From assembly GCF_047663525.1 (NCBI RefSeq), contig NC_092587.1:46274501-46338500 (forward strand): a stretch of DNA of 64,000 nt, given 5' to 3'. Under the pieces are notes generated by a model. It was not told where the DNA came from. It searched no databases and saw only the letters and a program-made list of their open reading frames with translations. The DNA is from Anas platyrhynchos (lineage: Eukaryota; Chordata; Aves; Anseriformes; Anatidae). Below are positions 1-13,900 of the stretch, piece after piece; within the stretch, counting starts at the first letter, position 1; each line of letters begins with the position of its first letter. A program made the position numbers and the translations under genes.

Positions 1-448
1 GAATCATGATGGTCAACCCACTCAGACAACTGCAGGGAAACACTAAGATGCTCACATGACCGTGGGGGCTGTTTGGAAGGAAAAAGCTAAAATAGGGATT
101 CTTCAGCCTCCTTTACACCCTGGGTGCAGCTGGCAGTGCAGCCAGGCAAGCACAGCACAAACAGTAAATTCCACCCAAAAAACTACTTGGGTATTACACT
201 GGTTGCCTTGCACTGATCTTTACACTGTGGTTACTGTGCTGCTAAAATCCTGCCAGCTAGCAAGCTCAGCGGTATGTCAGGTATGTCTACAGAGGCACGC
301 TTGCAACAACTTCACCGTAAAACACGCTCAAGAGGTAAATGCTTTGTTTATTCATGTAAGAACACCAGGAGCTGTCTAAACCAAAATGAGGGGAAAAAAG
401 AGTCCTTTAAACTGGAGAACAAAGAGGAATATGTGAGCGTTTGTTAAT

Positions 449-735
449 CATTGAATCACTGAGTGGTTTGGGTTGGAAGGGACCTTAAAGACCACCCAGT
501 TCCAACCCCCTGCTGTGGGCAGGGACACCTTCCACTAGACCAGGCTGCCCAAAGCCCCGTCCAGCCTGGCCTTGAGCACCTCCAGGGATGGGGAAGCCAC
601 AGCTTCTCTGGGCAGCCTGTGCCAGGGCCTCACCACCCTCTGAGAAAAGAATTTCTTCCTTATACATTATTTAAATCCACCTTCCTTCCATGTAAAACCA
701 TTGGCCCTTGTCCTGTCACTAAAAAGGGCATGAAT
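449..735 (-). mobile_element. CR1 LINE 3' fragment
   Basis: The reverse complement of a CR1 3' end. The left boundary carries the degenerate tail (AATCACTGAGTGGTTTGGGT), followed by GGCAGCCTGTGCCAGGGCCT. Truncated at about 735; no usable ORF. Confidence 0.88.
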
Positions 736-1913
736 AAATATAAAATCAAAATTACAGGGGTTTAAGTGCTAAAGAGTTTGGTTCTTGAGCAGCTTTCCAG
801 TGAACGTTACCAGAGCAAATCATCTGACTGATGCTGGGGTGAAGCTAGGTTTGTTTTTGCAAGAAGCTTTACTTGCAGGGGAATATGTGGCACACCTGTT
901 GGTGTTAGCAGGAGACTGAACTCAGTGACAAGGCAGCCCTGCCCCAAAAATTCAAGACTAAACCACCACACCCTGTTCTCTTCTTATCCCCCTCACTCAC
1001 CTGTGTTAAGTTACTTGCTGTGCCTGCTTCAGTTCTGACGGCAAACCTCCAGGACCATGAATTTTTAGGTGTATGTATAGTTCCTAAGAAAAGCCCCGAC
1101 AAAACCTTGACGCTTTACCAAAGTTAGTCTGAAATGATGCTGCAGTAAATAAAGCAGTGGAGTTTAAGAGGTCGGCGGGATCCACACGTGAGATCAATGA
1201 AACTGTTGTCTCGTGGTAGTTCAACTGGAATTTCAACTGGCTGAGCTTTTGCATCACATAATTTGTATTTGTTGCCTTCTGTATGGAACAAGGAAAACTC
1301 ACGCTATAAAATCCATAAAATAAAATTTTAATCAAAACCCTTTGAAGAAATACAAGAAAAAAACCCTCAAGACTAATCTGTACCTTAAACATTCTTGTTT
1401 TGGATTACTTTGATCCCAATTAAATCGTGTCTGAGGTGCACGTCTGCTAATAATAACGTTTTCCCAAAACTACAAGAACAGAGCAAGAAAATACATATAA
1501 TCACAGCTCAAATAAGGTACACACGAGCATTTTACCAGACAAAAAATATAAACACTCTCTCCACTTCAGTGCCAACAGACACTTATCTCTGCGTGAAGGA
1601 ACTCAGAAGTGCAAATGCAGCAGCAGCACTCCTGTTATGCAGACAAGTAGAAATCAAAGTGCAAAACCTGGTATTCAGCCCCTGCTCCCATGACAGAATT
1701 TAGGGTCTCCCAGGGATTCCTCTGTCACACTTGTGTAGCTCCTTGTGGAAACCAGAGAGGGATGAGGGTTGTGCATCTAAAAACCAGGAAATGCAGAAAC
1801 CTCCCACAGCCAAAGCAAGCGCTAAGAAGCAGGGGCACTCAACCTCAAACGTTAGACTGCAATAACAGAAAGGCATCTGCTCAGGGGTCTTGGCTCTGGC
1901 CTCTCACCAGGGA

Positions 1914-2702
1914 ATCACAGAATCACAGAACCACAGAATTTCTAGGTTGGAAGAGACCTCAAGATCATCAAGTCCAACCTCTGACCTAACGCTACCAGTC
2001 CCCACTAAACCATATCCCTAAGCTCTACATCTAAACGTCTTTTAAAGACTTCCAGGGATGGTGACTCCACCACCTCCCTGGGCAGCCTGTTCCAATGTCT
2101 AACAACCCTTTCGGTAAAGAAGTTCTTCCTAAGATCCAGCCTAAAACTCCCCTGGCGCAACTTTAGCCCATTCCCCCTCGTCCTGTCACCAGGCATGTGG
2201 GAGAACAGACCAACCCCCACCTCGCCACAGCCTCCTTTGAGGTACCTGTAGAGAGCGATAAGGTCGCCCCTGAGCCTCCTCTTCTCCAGGCTGAACAAGC
2301 CCAGCTCCTTCAGCCGCTCCTCGTAGGACTTGTTCTCCAGGCCCCTCACCAGCTTCGTTGCCCTTCTCTGGACCCGCTCAAGCACCTCGATGTCCTTCTT
2401 GTAGTGAGGGGCCCAAAACTGAACACAGTACTCGAGGTGCGGCCTCACCAGAGCCGAGTACAGGGGGACGATCACCTCCCTAGCCCTGCTGGTCACACTG
2501 TTTCTTATGCAAGCCAGGATGCTGTTGGCCTTCTTGGCCACCTGAGCACACTGCTGGCTCATATTCAGCCAACTATCAACCATCACTCCCAGGTCCTTCT
2601 CTGCCTGGCAGCTCTCCAACCACTCATCTCCCAGCCTGTAGCTCTGCTTGGGGTTATTGTACCCCAGGTGGAGGACCGGCACTTGGCCTTGTTGAACTTC
2701 AT
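1914..2702 (-). mobile_element. CR1 LINE fragment with C-terminal ORF2 sequence
   Basis: Oriented on minus with an octamer-like tail at 1,914-1,940 (AATCACAG repeats). From about 2,660 down to 2,008 it stays open and encodes the C-terminal part of the CR1 reverse-transcriptase protein ([59 protein letters not shown]). A one-base deletion near 2,678 shifts the start ([12 protein letters not shown] instead of the usual FNKAKC frame). Endonuclease and RT core are missing. Confidence 0.92.
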
Positions 2703-5700
2703 GCAGGAGAGGGAGACGAGCACCCACACAACACTACCCCACTCCCTGCCACCTCATCCCTCTCTCTCCCACCTTCTGAGGCAGCCTGGCTGCATTTCAC
2801 CAGCATTTAAGCAATGCTCCCTCAGCCATGCTGCAGGAGCAGCAGTAGTCACTTCGGAAGGAGAAGCTCCTGTTTGTGTTTCAGGGTGCAACTCAAAAGC
2901 AGCCTGCAGCAGGAAGGAACTGCTCCAGAAAGTCTGTCTGAGGTCTCAATAGCCCTGGGATGCAACTTTCTTGCTTGTTCAGCAAGGCTGGGACATGAGC
3001 TGTCTAATTGCACAGAGATGACAGATAAGCTTTCAGAATTTCATTACTGGCACATACTTTTCAAAGACTTCCAAACTTGGCAAGAATTAAATAGATACAG
3101 AAAAAAAAAAAAAAAAAAATCCTTTAAAAATGTGGACTCCTGCCAAATCTGCTCTGCAAAGCCCATGATGCTGTAGTTGAAGGGGTTTATGCAAGTAACA
3201 AAACAATACATTTTTTCCACATTTTTTTTTCTTAAAAAGAACCCTAAACATTTTGATGAGACAACAAACAAACAAAAAAAAGGCAGATAGCGCAAGAAAA
3301 ATCAATCCCAATGCTTACAGGTTTACTGGAGTTTAACGGGAAGAAGCTTACAGGCCTGATAGAAAACAAGCATTCTCATCTTACAGTTCAATAAGCCAAA
3401 TGTTTTCGAAGCTTTGAGTCCCATATTGAACACTCAGTCCAAAAACTAGAGCAAAAACTATTTACTGTAGCAGTAATATCAGAGAGCGTTTAGAATTCAG
3501 AAAACTTCTCAGATAGGGCTTCCTTTTTAATTTTGGAAACAGCTAGGTAAACTCAAGAAGGGTTGTCTGGTACAGATTATGTTGAGATGAAATTTTAGGC
3601 TAGAAAAAAAAAAAAAATATGATCAGCACCAAAAGCTACTTGCAACTTTACAGAAACCAGAAACAGGAGGCTTACAGAACAAAAATGCTAGCTCAATCAG
3701 CTCCAATGGGAGCTGCGGTCAGCAGAACCACTAAATCTTTTGTATTAAAAAGGAAGAAGAAAAAGGCACATAGACTAAGATGTAAACATACGGCTTAACA
3801 TAAAATTGCGTTCAGAAAACTTACAGTATGGGCCAGGCTTGGTTCTCTCTGTGTGCTGCAGGCCACAGGAACAGGCTGAACATACTGCCCTAACCAAACC
3901 ATGCCACTGCAAAGCCAGCACATATTGGACGGACCAAGGCAAGATGATTCCTGCTTCTACTAAAGTCCAGTTTATGAGGAGACACGTTTCTCTGTTTGAC
4001 CATGGCTGGGCAGTGTAAGAGTAAAAGTGATAGCAAGCCAGCCTATGCTGGTGCTTCCACTTTTGAGAGCAAGGCTGGAGATGAGGCAGCACTGGAGAGA
4101 ACATCTTAAGGAGCCCTAATGATGATTGCAACATCTGCAGCTCACAGAAGAGGGAATCCAGGAAGTCTGTAGTGCACATAGTGCCTGTGCAGCATGAAGA
4201 GCCTACACATGACCTACCAAGTTAGCCAAAAACCTGGCATCCCCCCGTACTAACATCAGATGACGGTAACCAGGCTGCACAGCCTGGCAGTTTGTGCTTC
4301 TCTAAGAAATTCTTAGTCTGCCAAGAGTTTCAACCATCCATGGCACCCGGCTCAAAGTGCATGTGGGGGAACAGCCAGGCATACTGCACAGCGGTCTCGG
4401 GGCTGTGTGGGGAAACTGCAAATAATGCTGGGGAACTTGAGGAAAATGGGAGGTACTGAAGCACAAGGACACAGACAGCTGGGCAGTGGGGATGATGGAT
4501 ATCAACTGGGGTTGACAGCTAAAAAGAGAGCAATACTATAGGAAACCAGGCTTTGCTGGCTCAGGTATTCACAATTTATGTGTTTTGTTTGTTTGGTTTG
4601 GTTTGGGTTTGGTTTTTGTTTTGTTTATTGTGGCTATGTCCCATCCAATCCTAAATCACTGAGATGAGGGGCACAGAAAGAGGGAAGGAAGAGGCATAAC
4701 ACATCACGGCATCCCACTCTGAAATCCTCCGCTTCCAGCCCCTGCTGCTTATGCACACAGCCTTCCCACCTTCACTTGTCTCCAGGATGCAGTTTTATAT
4801 GTCTGTGAGAAAAACAAAGCTTCTGGAGCACACAGGTGGGACTCTCACATCCAATAACTTCTCCAATATTACTGTAAATCCCTTGCTATTCTCTCTAGAG
4901 GCACCTTACCCTACTTATTATTTCATTTCATGTTTGTTCCATTGTAATAGTTTCCTTTTATTTAATTTCATGCGGTTTGGAAGAACAGCATCAAGCAATT
5001 AATATGAAGCACATATAACACTCAGAAAAATGCTACAGAAGGCTCCCATGTTCTCTACATTGCTGGAATTAATTCATGTTTCATAGATACAGGCCTACAA
5101 CACCTCTTTCCCTCTGCACTTCACTCCCATTTGCAGATATTATAGCTAAGTTATATAATTGAATCAATATTCATCAGTAAAACATCCAATTACCCACCAG
5201 TTTTACACTCCTAATGCCTCTCATGATAGAGTCAGCCCAGTGATGACTTGAGTCCCGAGGCAGAAGGCTTTGAGCAACAGGAATGCAACAATTGATCCTG
5301 GCAGGTTTCAGAGCACATGCAACCGTGCGCTACGTTTTTGTTCACTGTGGAAATTGCTAGAGAAATCGCTCCTGGAGTGCACAACCTCACCAAAACAAGT
5401 TCTAATTTGAAAACAGAACACATTTCCTGGTCTCACAGTTGAGAAATCACTGATACGAACCAAATGAAATCCAGGGCAATATCATCCTCCTTACTCTGGA
5501 GACAGTCTGAACAAATCTGAAAAGTGAAGAACTGAGCAGTTCATCTAATCAAGTTGATTCAGAGACCTAAACAAGGAGGTGGGGAGGTCTTAATCAATTT
5601 TGTGTCCCTGATGATGTTCTTAGGAACATCCAGTTTAAATTTTCAATTTAAATTCCAACATGCTGAAGTGCTGACTGTCCTTTACTAAGCTATAAAGAGT

Positions 5701-8700
5701 CCAGATTCTTTCCAGCTCCTCTTACAAAATTCAGCTACGTTGTTAAGCAGTGTCAATATAAAAGCACAGCATCTTGGATACAGAATATGCAGAAAGATTA
5801 TATGAAATGCAGCGCAGTTCATAAAATAAGTTTCAGGCATCTGTTTACAGCCTGCACTCCTCTAATTATATATCTCGTCTTTCAATTAGAAGCTGCTACA
5901 TGGCTTCTAGTTTGTTGCAAAATGAGACCGGGATATATCTTGTACTTTCTATTGCATCTTTGCAACCCAATCTTACTTGCTCCAAAAACCTTACTATGAG
6001 AGTCTGCACAGAAAGCTCTACTGCAAGTCTAAGATGTCCAGCAACCTTACTGCAGAGTAAAATCTCAACTCCGTGCTCTGAAGTCTGATGTGTTAATTCA
6101 CTCGGTCCTTACAGAAGTACAGACAGAACATACATGAGAGGTTTAATTTCTGAAGCCTCTAATAAATACAGTCATCCATAACTCCAAATCACAAGGGGCA
6201 CCACACGCACCACACTATTTCAGTACCAATTAGCACACTGTTTAAGAATGAACTCCCCAAACCACCAGCGCACTCTATGATGGATGTAAGTTTTCCTATT
6301 GTTCTAATGCATACAGAACAGGAAATCTAGAGAACAAATCCTGCACTAGTATAGCTCCATCTACTTCAGGTGGGCTCTCAGCCTTGGTGGTTTTCATTGT
6401 TTCCACTGTTGTTGCAGCATGCGAGTCTTTACTTCTTTGTAAAAGCACTGTCTAGAAATCACATCAGTTTCCTGAATGTTTTTGTTATCACACTCATTCT
6501 CAGAGTATGAAGCCCTTATGCTTTGTACCAGTTAGTTGCCTCTCTTCCCTAATTTCAGGGTAACCAGCTCGTCACATTCTGCAGCCTTAAAACTTTCAAA
6601 TTTATTTACTAGTTGCTTATTTTGTGCAGCTAAAGGAAGCTGGAAGTTCGTTATTCTGCCCTTCCTCAGCCACATTTATTTTCAGTTATTATCACAGATT
6701 CATCTCTGCTTGCTTTCATAATACATTTCAAACCAAATAACCACCAACCTTCACATATGGTCTTAAGCATACATTTGACTTTGTTTTTGTTTTCCTCTAC
6801 TTCAACACCTCCTCAGATTACTCAGCTTAATTCTCTCATACTAAACAGCCATTAGCATTCACTCTTGTTTTATTTACTACCTCCTCCTGGGTTTCACCCA
6901 CTTCAGATCTCCCTTATGGTTCTTCAGACCTGAAGCTTTATAGCAACCAAGCACATGCTGCTTATTTTCTTGTATTACAAATGCATGCTACAAGCATCAG
7001 AGTGACTCACAAATCCAAAGAAGCATTAAAATGGTACCTGCATTAATTGTAAGTTATTTCTGACAGCCCTGGAGAGCCTTAGTATTAAGAAATGGTCTCT
7101 TGAAACCATTTTAAGCTTGTTCCCCCACTGCATGGCAACAAAAAGCCAAAATGAGAGTAAATAAGTAAAAGGGCACCCACTAGAAATTCATGTTAATAAA
7201 AGCTGCACAGAAGTTAAAGAAGATGGCATTCTTTATTCTGTTTTAACAAAAATGGATAGTCAGTGAAACTACCATAAACTGAGAAGATGCTGTTTTGTTT
7301 AAAAATAAAATAAAATCACTGAACTCCAAATTCAGTCACAAACACTGTATTCCTACAGATCACTGTTGAGTAAAAACAAACTCATTTACACTGAATGTGA
7401 AATATTCCCCATGACAGTGTTGTTAAGTAGAAGATATATTAAATATATATATAAAAAGCACGTATTTGTCCAACAGAGACAAGGAAAACCTTCCTTTGGG
7501 GCTGGTTATCCAGTAATTACTCACAACAGCATGTCTCATGCCTTCCTGAGGCACCAGCATCTAGCTAACATCAGAAACTGCGTATTAATCCAAACCACAG
7601 TGCTGAAGCCAGGCATCAACCCTAACAATTCGGAAACACTGCGTAAAGCAGCAGTACCTCTTTCCCCAGCTGAAAAACCTTGCTTTTATGAACATTTGTG
7701 ACACTGGTTCTTTACTGCTTTATTTCAGTCTATTAGTCAGAAATGTACAGCTTTCCTCCAAGTAAACAGAAGAGCACTCTGCTAGATTTTCTAGGAATAA
7801 ACGTGGAAGCTCAACATCAGTGCAGTGAGAGAGGAAGAATAAATAAAGGCCATCTCAAAGTAGCTAGGATGAAGACAATGGTTTAAAAATATTCACAATA
7901 CCTTATCAACAAATATCTGCATTTACTGCTTTAAACAATATTAGAAATATATTAACACTGAAACATTGCTTTTGCTTCGTATCATATCAAATGTGAGCAT
8001 TTCTTTCTGTTTGAAGTGGCAATGGCCATCACCACTAATAAACAAATGAAAGATTAAAATATTCCATACCACGTAGGGAAGAATCCTAAAAAGAGAGAAC
8101 AAGGTCCGTCAGCCACATGACAGTGACCCCCTCATGACTTCACAGGCACCCTGCTCCTTCCTCGTCCTCACCCCTTTAAGTATTTTGTTAAACAGCAGTG
8201 CCAGGGACAGGCTGCAAACCTGCAACCACCCACAACATGACTGCAAGGAGAGGATGAATACATACTACCCCACTTCGAGCACCTGAATTATCTACATGAA
8301 CTTCCAGCAATGCTCCCAGTGGAAAGAAACATTCCCCCAGGGCATTACGGTCCCATATGCCCCCACAAAACGGATGGCTCTTCACTGGCTGGAGAGGGGG
8401 CCCAGCAAGGCTAGCCAGCCAAGAGCAGTATCCAGCACTAGATACAAGTTTCCCCAGGCGTCAAGGACAGTGCTCAAGCAAACTGCTCCAGGAAGGTAGC
8501 CAAATAGGCTCATATGCTACGCTCATTCGTCAGTGCTTGTGATCCTCCCTCGGCCAGGGCATGTTAGAAAATGTGCATTACTGTATCTCTGACCAGCAAA
8601 CCCTTCTGTACACAGATGGAGGACATACACCCACACGTTTCTTCTGGACTCTTCCACAGCATGTTACAAGTACCAATAATTCTTACACTTTTCCTTGTCT

Positions 8701-10499
8701 CACACCTATGATGCTAGCACAGTCACAACTTCTCAAAACTTCTCCTGCCCAGACAGCTGTTACAAGAAAACAACCCAAGACTCATCTGTGAAGACCATCT
8801 TGAATGTGTTACCCAGGTAGGCTGCTCCCTCCTGCACATCTTGGCTCTTCACCGAGCACAACATTTAGGTATCCATACCACCAACTTAGATATTTTTCCC
8901 TCTATGACCACAACTCCCGTCAGATTTGCATACTACCAAAACTAAGAGACTGCTTGGGGAGAAATCAGTCCTCCTACAGCACCCACAAAGCAATGCAACG
9001 CACTTCTGCTAGCGCTATAAATGACCACAGCACCCACTGCCTGCAGAACCCAACACCACCCTCCTCACCTTTCCTGTGCTAAACCTATCTCACACATAAA
9101 CACAGCCTTGGAAGAAAACTCTTGCTGAGCTGAAACTGCTACAAAACAAGAAAAAGGTGAGGCAGCTCTGTGAATGTGCTCAGCTGTGCTCTAATAAGCA
9201 CTGAAGCCTAACAGATTTGAAAACAGCAAGAGAGAGGATTTAAAAATCCACTGCTCCCTTCACTTGTTTCCTCTCCTAGTGACCACAGGCAAATAGGAAA
9301 TTTTGTTATTGTTGAAAGATATAAACAAGGTAAAAATAGCTCAGAATCCAATAGATATTTCAAACTGTGGCCACACATAGCAATTCAGATTGCAATTTCT
9401 CACCCTGAATAATTAGCTTCAAGGTCATCTGGACTTATTCTGGATATCACCTCTGTAGGAATCTTTTTCCTACCACGTTGGCAACTCCTTTAACCCACAG
9501 AGAACAGCCCGACCTGAATTCCCAAATTCAACTGTATGAATCTATGCTAACGCTCCAAGCCTGTGAGGTACTCAAATACCCCACGGCACCTAACTGCTGA
9601 AGCTGCCACCCCGCCAGCCCCATAAGCACCCACCCAAAGGGCCCCCAATCTCTGCCGCAAGGTGCATGAAGAACTACAGAAATCCTGTCGGCACAGATCA
9701 GCAATATTCCTGACTTCTGCCCAAGCGCTGGGAGGCACAAAATAGACCCCGCGTCCGCGCTCATGCACAGGACCAGGTCCAGCAGTGAGCAGCGTGCGTA
9801 TTTGCCCCACAAGGGTGGCAACTGAGAGAGCATGGACACTGTGAGCCAGACGTCTTGTGGTGCTGGGAAATGCTGTTTCCAAACCCCGTCAAAACCCAAA
9901 TCATAGGGAACAAGGAGATGAGATTCCTCATGTTGGGACTTTCCAGGCCTGTAAGGGACAGGACTAACCACCCAGAGACTTTCTTCCCCAAGAGCGGGCT
10001 CCTACATGCGCCAATGCCGCCCAGAGGCACGTCCAGTGCTCCCCCCAGTTAATTCACACAGCCACAGCACTCACACAGGCAGCTGCAGGGAACGGCTCTC
10101 CCACCCTGTGACTGCTTTTTAGGGCAGAAGGGCAGGTTCTCTGCCCCAGATGTTAAAAGTACTCACTAAACCATTTAAGCTACTTCAGCTTTTCACTGCT
10201 CCTTTGCTCAGCTTTAGGAAGTATACTATTTTCACAAGGGAAAGAAAGGAGACAAGGCAAAAGAGATCATCCAGTGGCATCCTATTTATTCTTTCACTTG
10301 TTTTCCACCCCTACGAAATACCATACGTCCTGGTGAATATGTCACGTTAATTATCAAAAATACGCATCAAGTATCAGTAACAACAACAAAAAAAAACACG
10401 TTAATGAAGCACTTGGAAACACGACTGGAAACACATTTAATGCCACGGGGATGCTTCCACATTGTCTTCAGGATGAATTATTTCACATCTGAGCGTTAA
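2703..10499. other. Intergenic, no supported gene
   Basis: Unique-looking AT-rich sequence with poly(A) runs (for example 3,101-3,119) and the GT-rich tract at 4.6 kb. Reading frames are short and without recognisable domains, codon bias or splice context. An unspliced or spliced non-coding RNA cannot be excluded. Confidence 0.5.
4580..4630 (+). repeat. GT-rich low-complexity tract
   Basis: Repeated TTTGG and TTTG units in the left intergenic region, similar in composition to the tract near 61.5 kb but with shorter G-runs. Confidence 0.75.
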
Positions 10500-10817
10500 G
10501 CGCTGGAACGCAGAAAGGCTTCGCGCAGCAGCACCGCACCACAACGCGCCGGGCCGCGGCGGGGCCCAGGCGGGGCAGCCCTGCCCCCTGCTGCCCACAG
10601 CCGGCATCGCCCGCCGCGGGCCTGAGGCGGCCGGGACACTGGGGGGGCTTTTACCCGCTTGGGGGGGCGACAGCGCGCAAAAGCCCGGCGCTGGTTACCC
10701 AGGGGGTGGCCTGGGCTGGCCGCACGCACCGTCCCCTTCTGGGGGGGGGGGGTCCCTTTGCAAGGCCGGCCGCAAAGCCCCTGCGGGCGGGGTCGCAGCC
10801 GGAGGCGGCCGGCGGGA

Positions 10818-10827
10818 GCCGCCATTT
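10818..10827 (-). promoter_or_regulatory. YY1-like element GCCGCCATTT (minus AAATGGCGGC)
   Basis: Near-exact to the YY1 core (AANATGGCGGC) on the minus strand, inside the orphan CpG island. YY1 sites of this form usually lie close to the TSS. Confidence 0.55.
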
Positions 10828-10856
10828 CGCGGCGCCCCCAGCGGCCCCGGCCCCGC

Positions 10857-10863
10857 ATGGCGG
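10857..10863 (+). promoter_or_regulatory. YY1-like element ATGGCGG on plus
   Basis: Thirty bases from the minus-strand element and in the opposite orientation; it coincides with the start codon of the 41-codon ORF. Confidence 0.4.
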
Positions 10864-10982
10864 AAGGGGCGAGGCCGGACCCTTCTGGCTCATCCCCCGC
10901 GTCCTGCTCAAGCCCTGTGACCCCGTTTGTGTTCACCATGCAGCCCCGCAGATACTCGTTTGTTCATTCTCGAAGCCCTTAG

Positions 10983-13900
10983 AGAAGCCCTCTGAAGTTT
11001 GATGACATAAAGTACCGCGCCCTCGGGGAATTAATTTGGTCCCTGATGCTGAAATAGTAGCGGGAGAAGCTGGCTGTGCTGCCTGCTCCTCCGGAGCTTA
11101 CCATGGCATTATCAGGGAAACCCAATAGGTGGCTGAGATAAGTGTATGGATAGAAAAGTTTGTTGATGCTTAGCCTTGGTGTGATGGAGTGGATGCTCAT
11201 TGAAAGAAGCATTTCAAGGACCTGGAGGGCTCCTGTTACCGATTCCTCGGTGCTGTGACTCAGTGTGTGGCAAGCGCTGTAAATCCTTTAAGAGTTGTTT
11301 TCGTTCCTAGATGCACTTAACACACAGCAACAGTGGCAAGAAACGTCCCTGTCTTTTCTTCTGCAGCTGGAGCAAGCTGCTATTAGCCAAGCCTTGTGGT
11401 CCCTAGCATAGGTTGCTACCCAGCAATTTACTAGGAAGAGAGAAGGCCAGGAAAGCAGCTTCAGTGTAGAAAAATATGAAACAGCTGATCTGCTGTGTAA
11501 CAGAGACATTAGACGCATTTATTTTTAAGCATGTTGGTTGAAAAGAGCTGTTGCACTAGTAGTTAGGGTTTTCTGCTCAATTGCAGATCAACTTCAAGGT
11601 CCTCATCTTCAAAGCGGATTAGCAGGTGAACCAGGTCAATTGTTCAGTCGTTGCCAGGTCTCTCACTCCTTCTCTTCCCTTGCTAAGGATGCTACCTGTG
11701 GTCAGCAAGGACAGTCAGGTTTCTGGAAGCTGGCTTTGGCTAGTGAAAACAAGGCAACGAAGCACAAGGCAGTAATCTGGAAGGTGGGCTCTACCCTGAA
11801 GTACGAAGCTTTCCATCCAGAGAGGATGCTGATAAACCGGCTGTCAATGTCATATCAACACTTAGGCATTCAGAAAGGCAAACTTCCATGGTCCCATTCA
11901 ATACTCTGCCTAGTAACTCTGGTACTATGAATGGAGAGACTAAACCGATGGGAACAGACAAAAGTCATGAGCAGAGCAAATCATCAGTGCAGTCTAACGA
12001 CTAGACTTAAAATATTTTGTTTTCTTTATCTTGTACTGAGCGTGGGCTTTTGACATAGATAATTATTAGGTGGTGAAGAGATTTTTGTCATTTCTGCAAG
12101 TATAAAAGCCTTGGTCATTGTTGGGAATGAAATAACGAGGAGCTACCAATTCCCTTGCTCAGTGTGAGGCAACTATTCCCATGAAGTTTGCTGCACAACT
12201 GACACTTTCTTAAATAAGGCAGGAACACAAGTCAACTGCCTTAAGCAGTGAAATAATGCATACACTACATGTGTGAACTTGGCATAAAACACCTGAGAGG
12301 TCAGCATCAGTTCTGTACTTTCAGCTAACTACATGAAATGTAACTACATTTCAACTTCACAAAGATAAGGATGAAAATAAAAGGTAGAACAATGCTTATC
12401 TTGTTTGGACAAGATAAGCATTGCTCCTACTCACTTGTGGTTTTTATACTTAAATCCAATATTTCTGAAATGCATGGAGTAGCTTTCAAAACATCAGTAC
12501 CACTACCCCCTGCATTGTATTTACAGGTGGAGATACCTGACAGCCACACCAACGCCATCAAAGCTGTTTGCCTAATAACACGGGTAGAAAGAAACCTTTA
12601 AAAAGACCAAAACTGAGCGAAATAAATAGCAAAATAAAAATGGCATTGGCAATTACAAAAATTGTAGTAGTTGTAGTATCACTGTAGGAGAACACTTGTC
12701 TATCACATTTGGATTTTCTGTCACTTCAGAATAACACAGGGCAATTCGAATACATGTCACTGAAGTGCTGATAGCTCCCTGCATCATCTCCTGTTGTTCT
12801 TGTCTTTTTTGTCTTTTCCTTTCTGAAGCATCAAAGTTACTATGGAAACAAGCAGAGTCACTTCTGTGCGAGCCCCACCCGTGTGTGCCCTGCAAAGTGA
12901 GCTTCGATTGCCAGTGTGAGCTGAATTCACCCAAGGAGCATCTGCCACAGGAGGCAGGCAGCCAGCGGGGACAGGCGTCTCGAGGCTTGCCACACACCAC
13001 CCCGGAGTGTGGGGCCAGGAGTGGGGCCAAGCGGCCTTGAGGAGAAGGAGGCCTGTGGTTGTTCATCACGGCTGGGAGGCACAGGGCCAACCACTTTCCT
13101 GCAGCCTGAGACACTGATAAGACCTTAGACTCGGGACCAACACTTTGGACTCAGCCCAGTGATGTTCCTTTTCCCATTTTATGGGTAAGAGGGGGAGAGT
13201 GAGCTCCAGCACCGTGTGTGACTCCTTTAAGGCCAACATGACATGGGAATAATTTTGTATGGTTTGGTATGAGGTTGCAGGGTCTATTTAATTATATTTG
13301 CCCTAAGTTTTAAAACTCACTGACTTTCCTTGTCAGGAGGATAGTCTTCAGTAATAAAATTGCTATAGGACAAACCCTGCAGACTTGTGCAATATCGGGA
13401 ATTTAAACTTGAGTGGGTGTCAGTAAGTAGCAGACAAAGTACTCTGACACGTAGGTCACACATTCAGGTAGACTTGGCTAAAAATTCTGGCCTAATTCTG
13501 ACTGATAAAGTTCAGAGATGAGAACTGGAAAAGCACAAACCCAAAACTGCTGCTGAGTATAGAAGCTATGAAATTAGGGGGACAATTCAGTGTATGTTGG
13601 GTCTTGGTTTCTTTCTGCTCCTATGGTTTTGCTCCAGTAAAACAGTAGTAGCATAGATAGGATCCACGAAGAACATCAATAGTTAGTTAATGTACTTAAC
13701 CCAAATTTTTCAAAGAATGCTTGTTTTTGCTTGCCTTATTTTTGACTGGCCAGTCTCAGACCTTATGAAAATATGATGAACTTCCCAGGAAACACAGCTC
13801 ACCCTGTCTTCATACTTACAAAAAATATAAAAAAGTCTCTCCCGCTGGAAAGTCATTCTGTTAAACAGTGCCATGGTAATGCAGCTGTTGTCTATACAGA

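Larger units (their letters stand above)
10500..10915. promoter_or_regulatory. Orphan CpG island
   Basis: A CpG-dense block 7.5 kb past the NEDD1 stop, with GC boxes, a 13-G run at 10,740-10,752 and two YY1-like elements. It should be a promoter, but I found no supported gene on either side. A 41-codon plus-strand ORF (10,857-10,982, MAEGARPDPSGSSPASCSSP at the start) begins at the second YY1-like site; whether it is translated is unknown. Confidence 0.7.

Noticed and set aside
2197..2952. 251-codon plus-strand frame
   Set aside because: It is the antisense shadow of the CR1 ORF2 fragment at 1,914-2,702.
10496..10939. 147-codon minus frame in the orphan CpG island
   Set aside because: Composition-driven (Arg/Pro/Gly), no domain, and other frames are equally open. 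Kept only as a note on the ATGGCGG sites.
11538..11930. 130-codon plus frame as a gene downstream of the CpG island
   Set aside because: No recognisable motif, no protein-like patterning, and no splice link to the island that I could establish.
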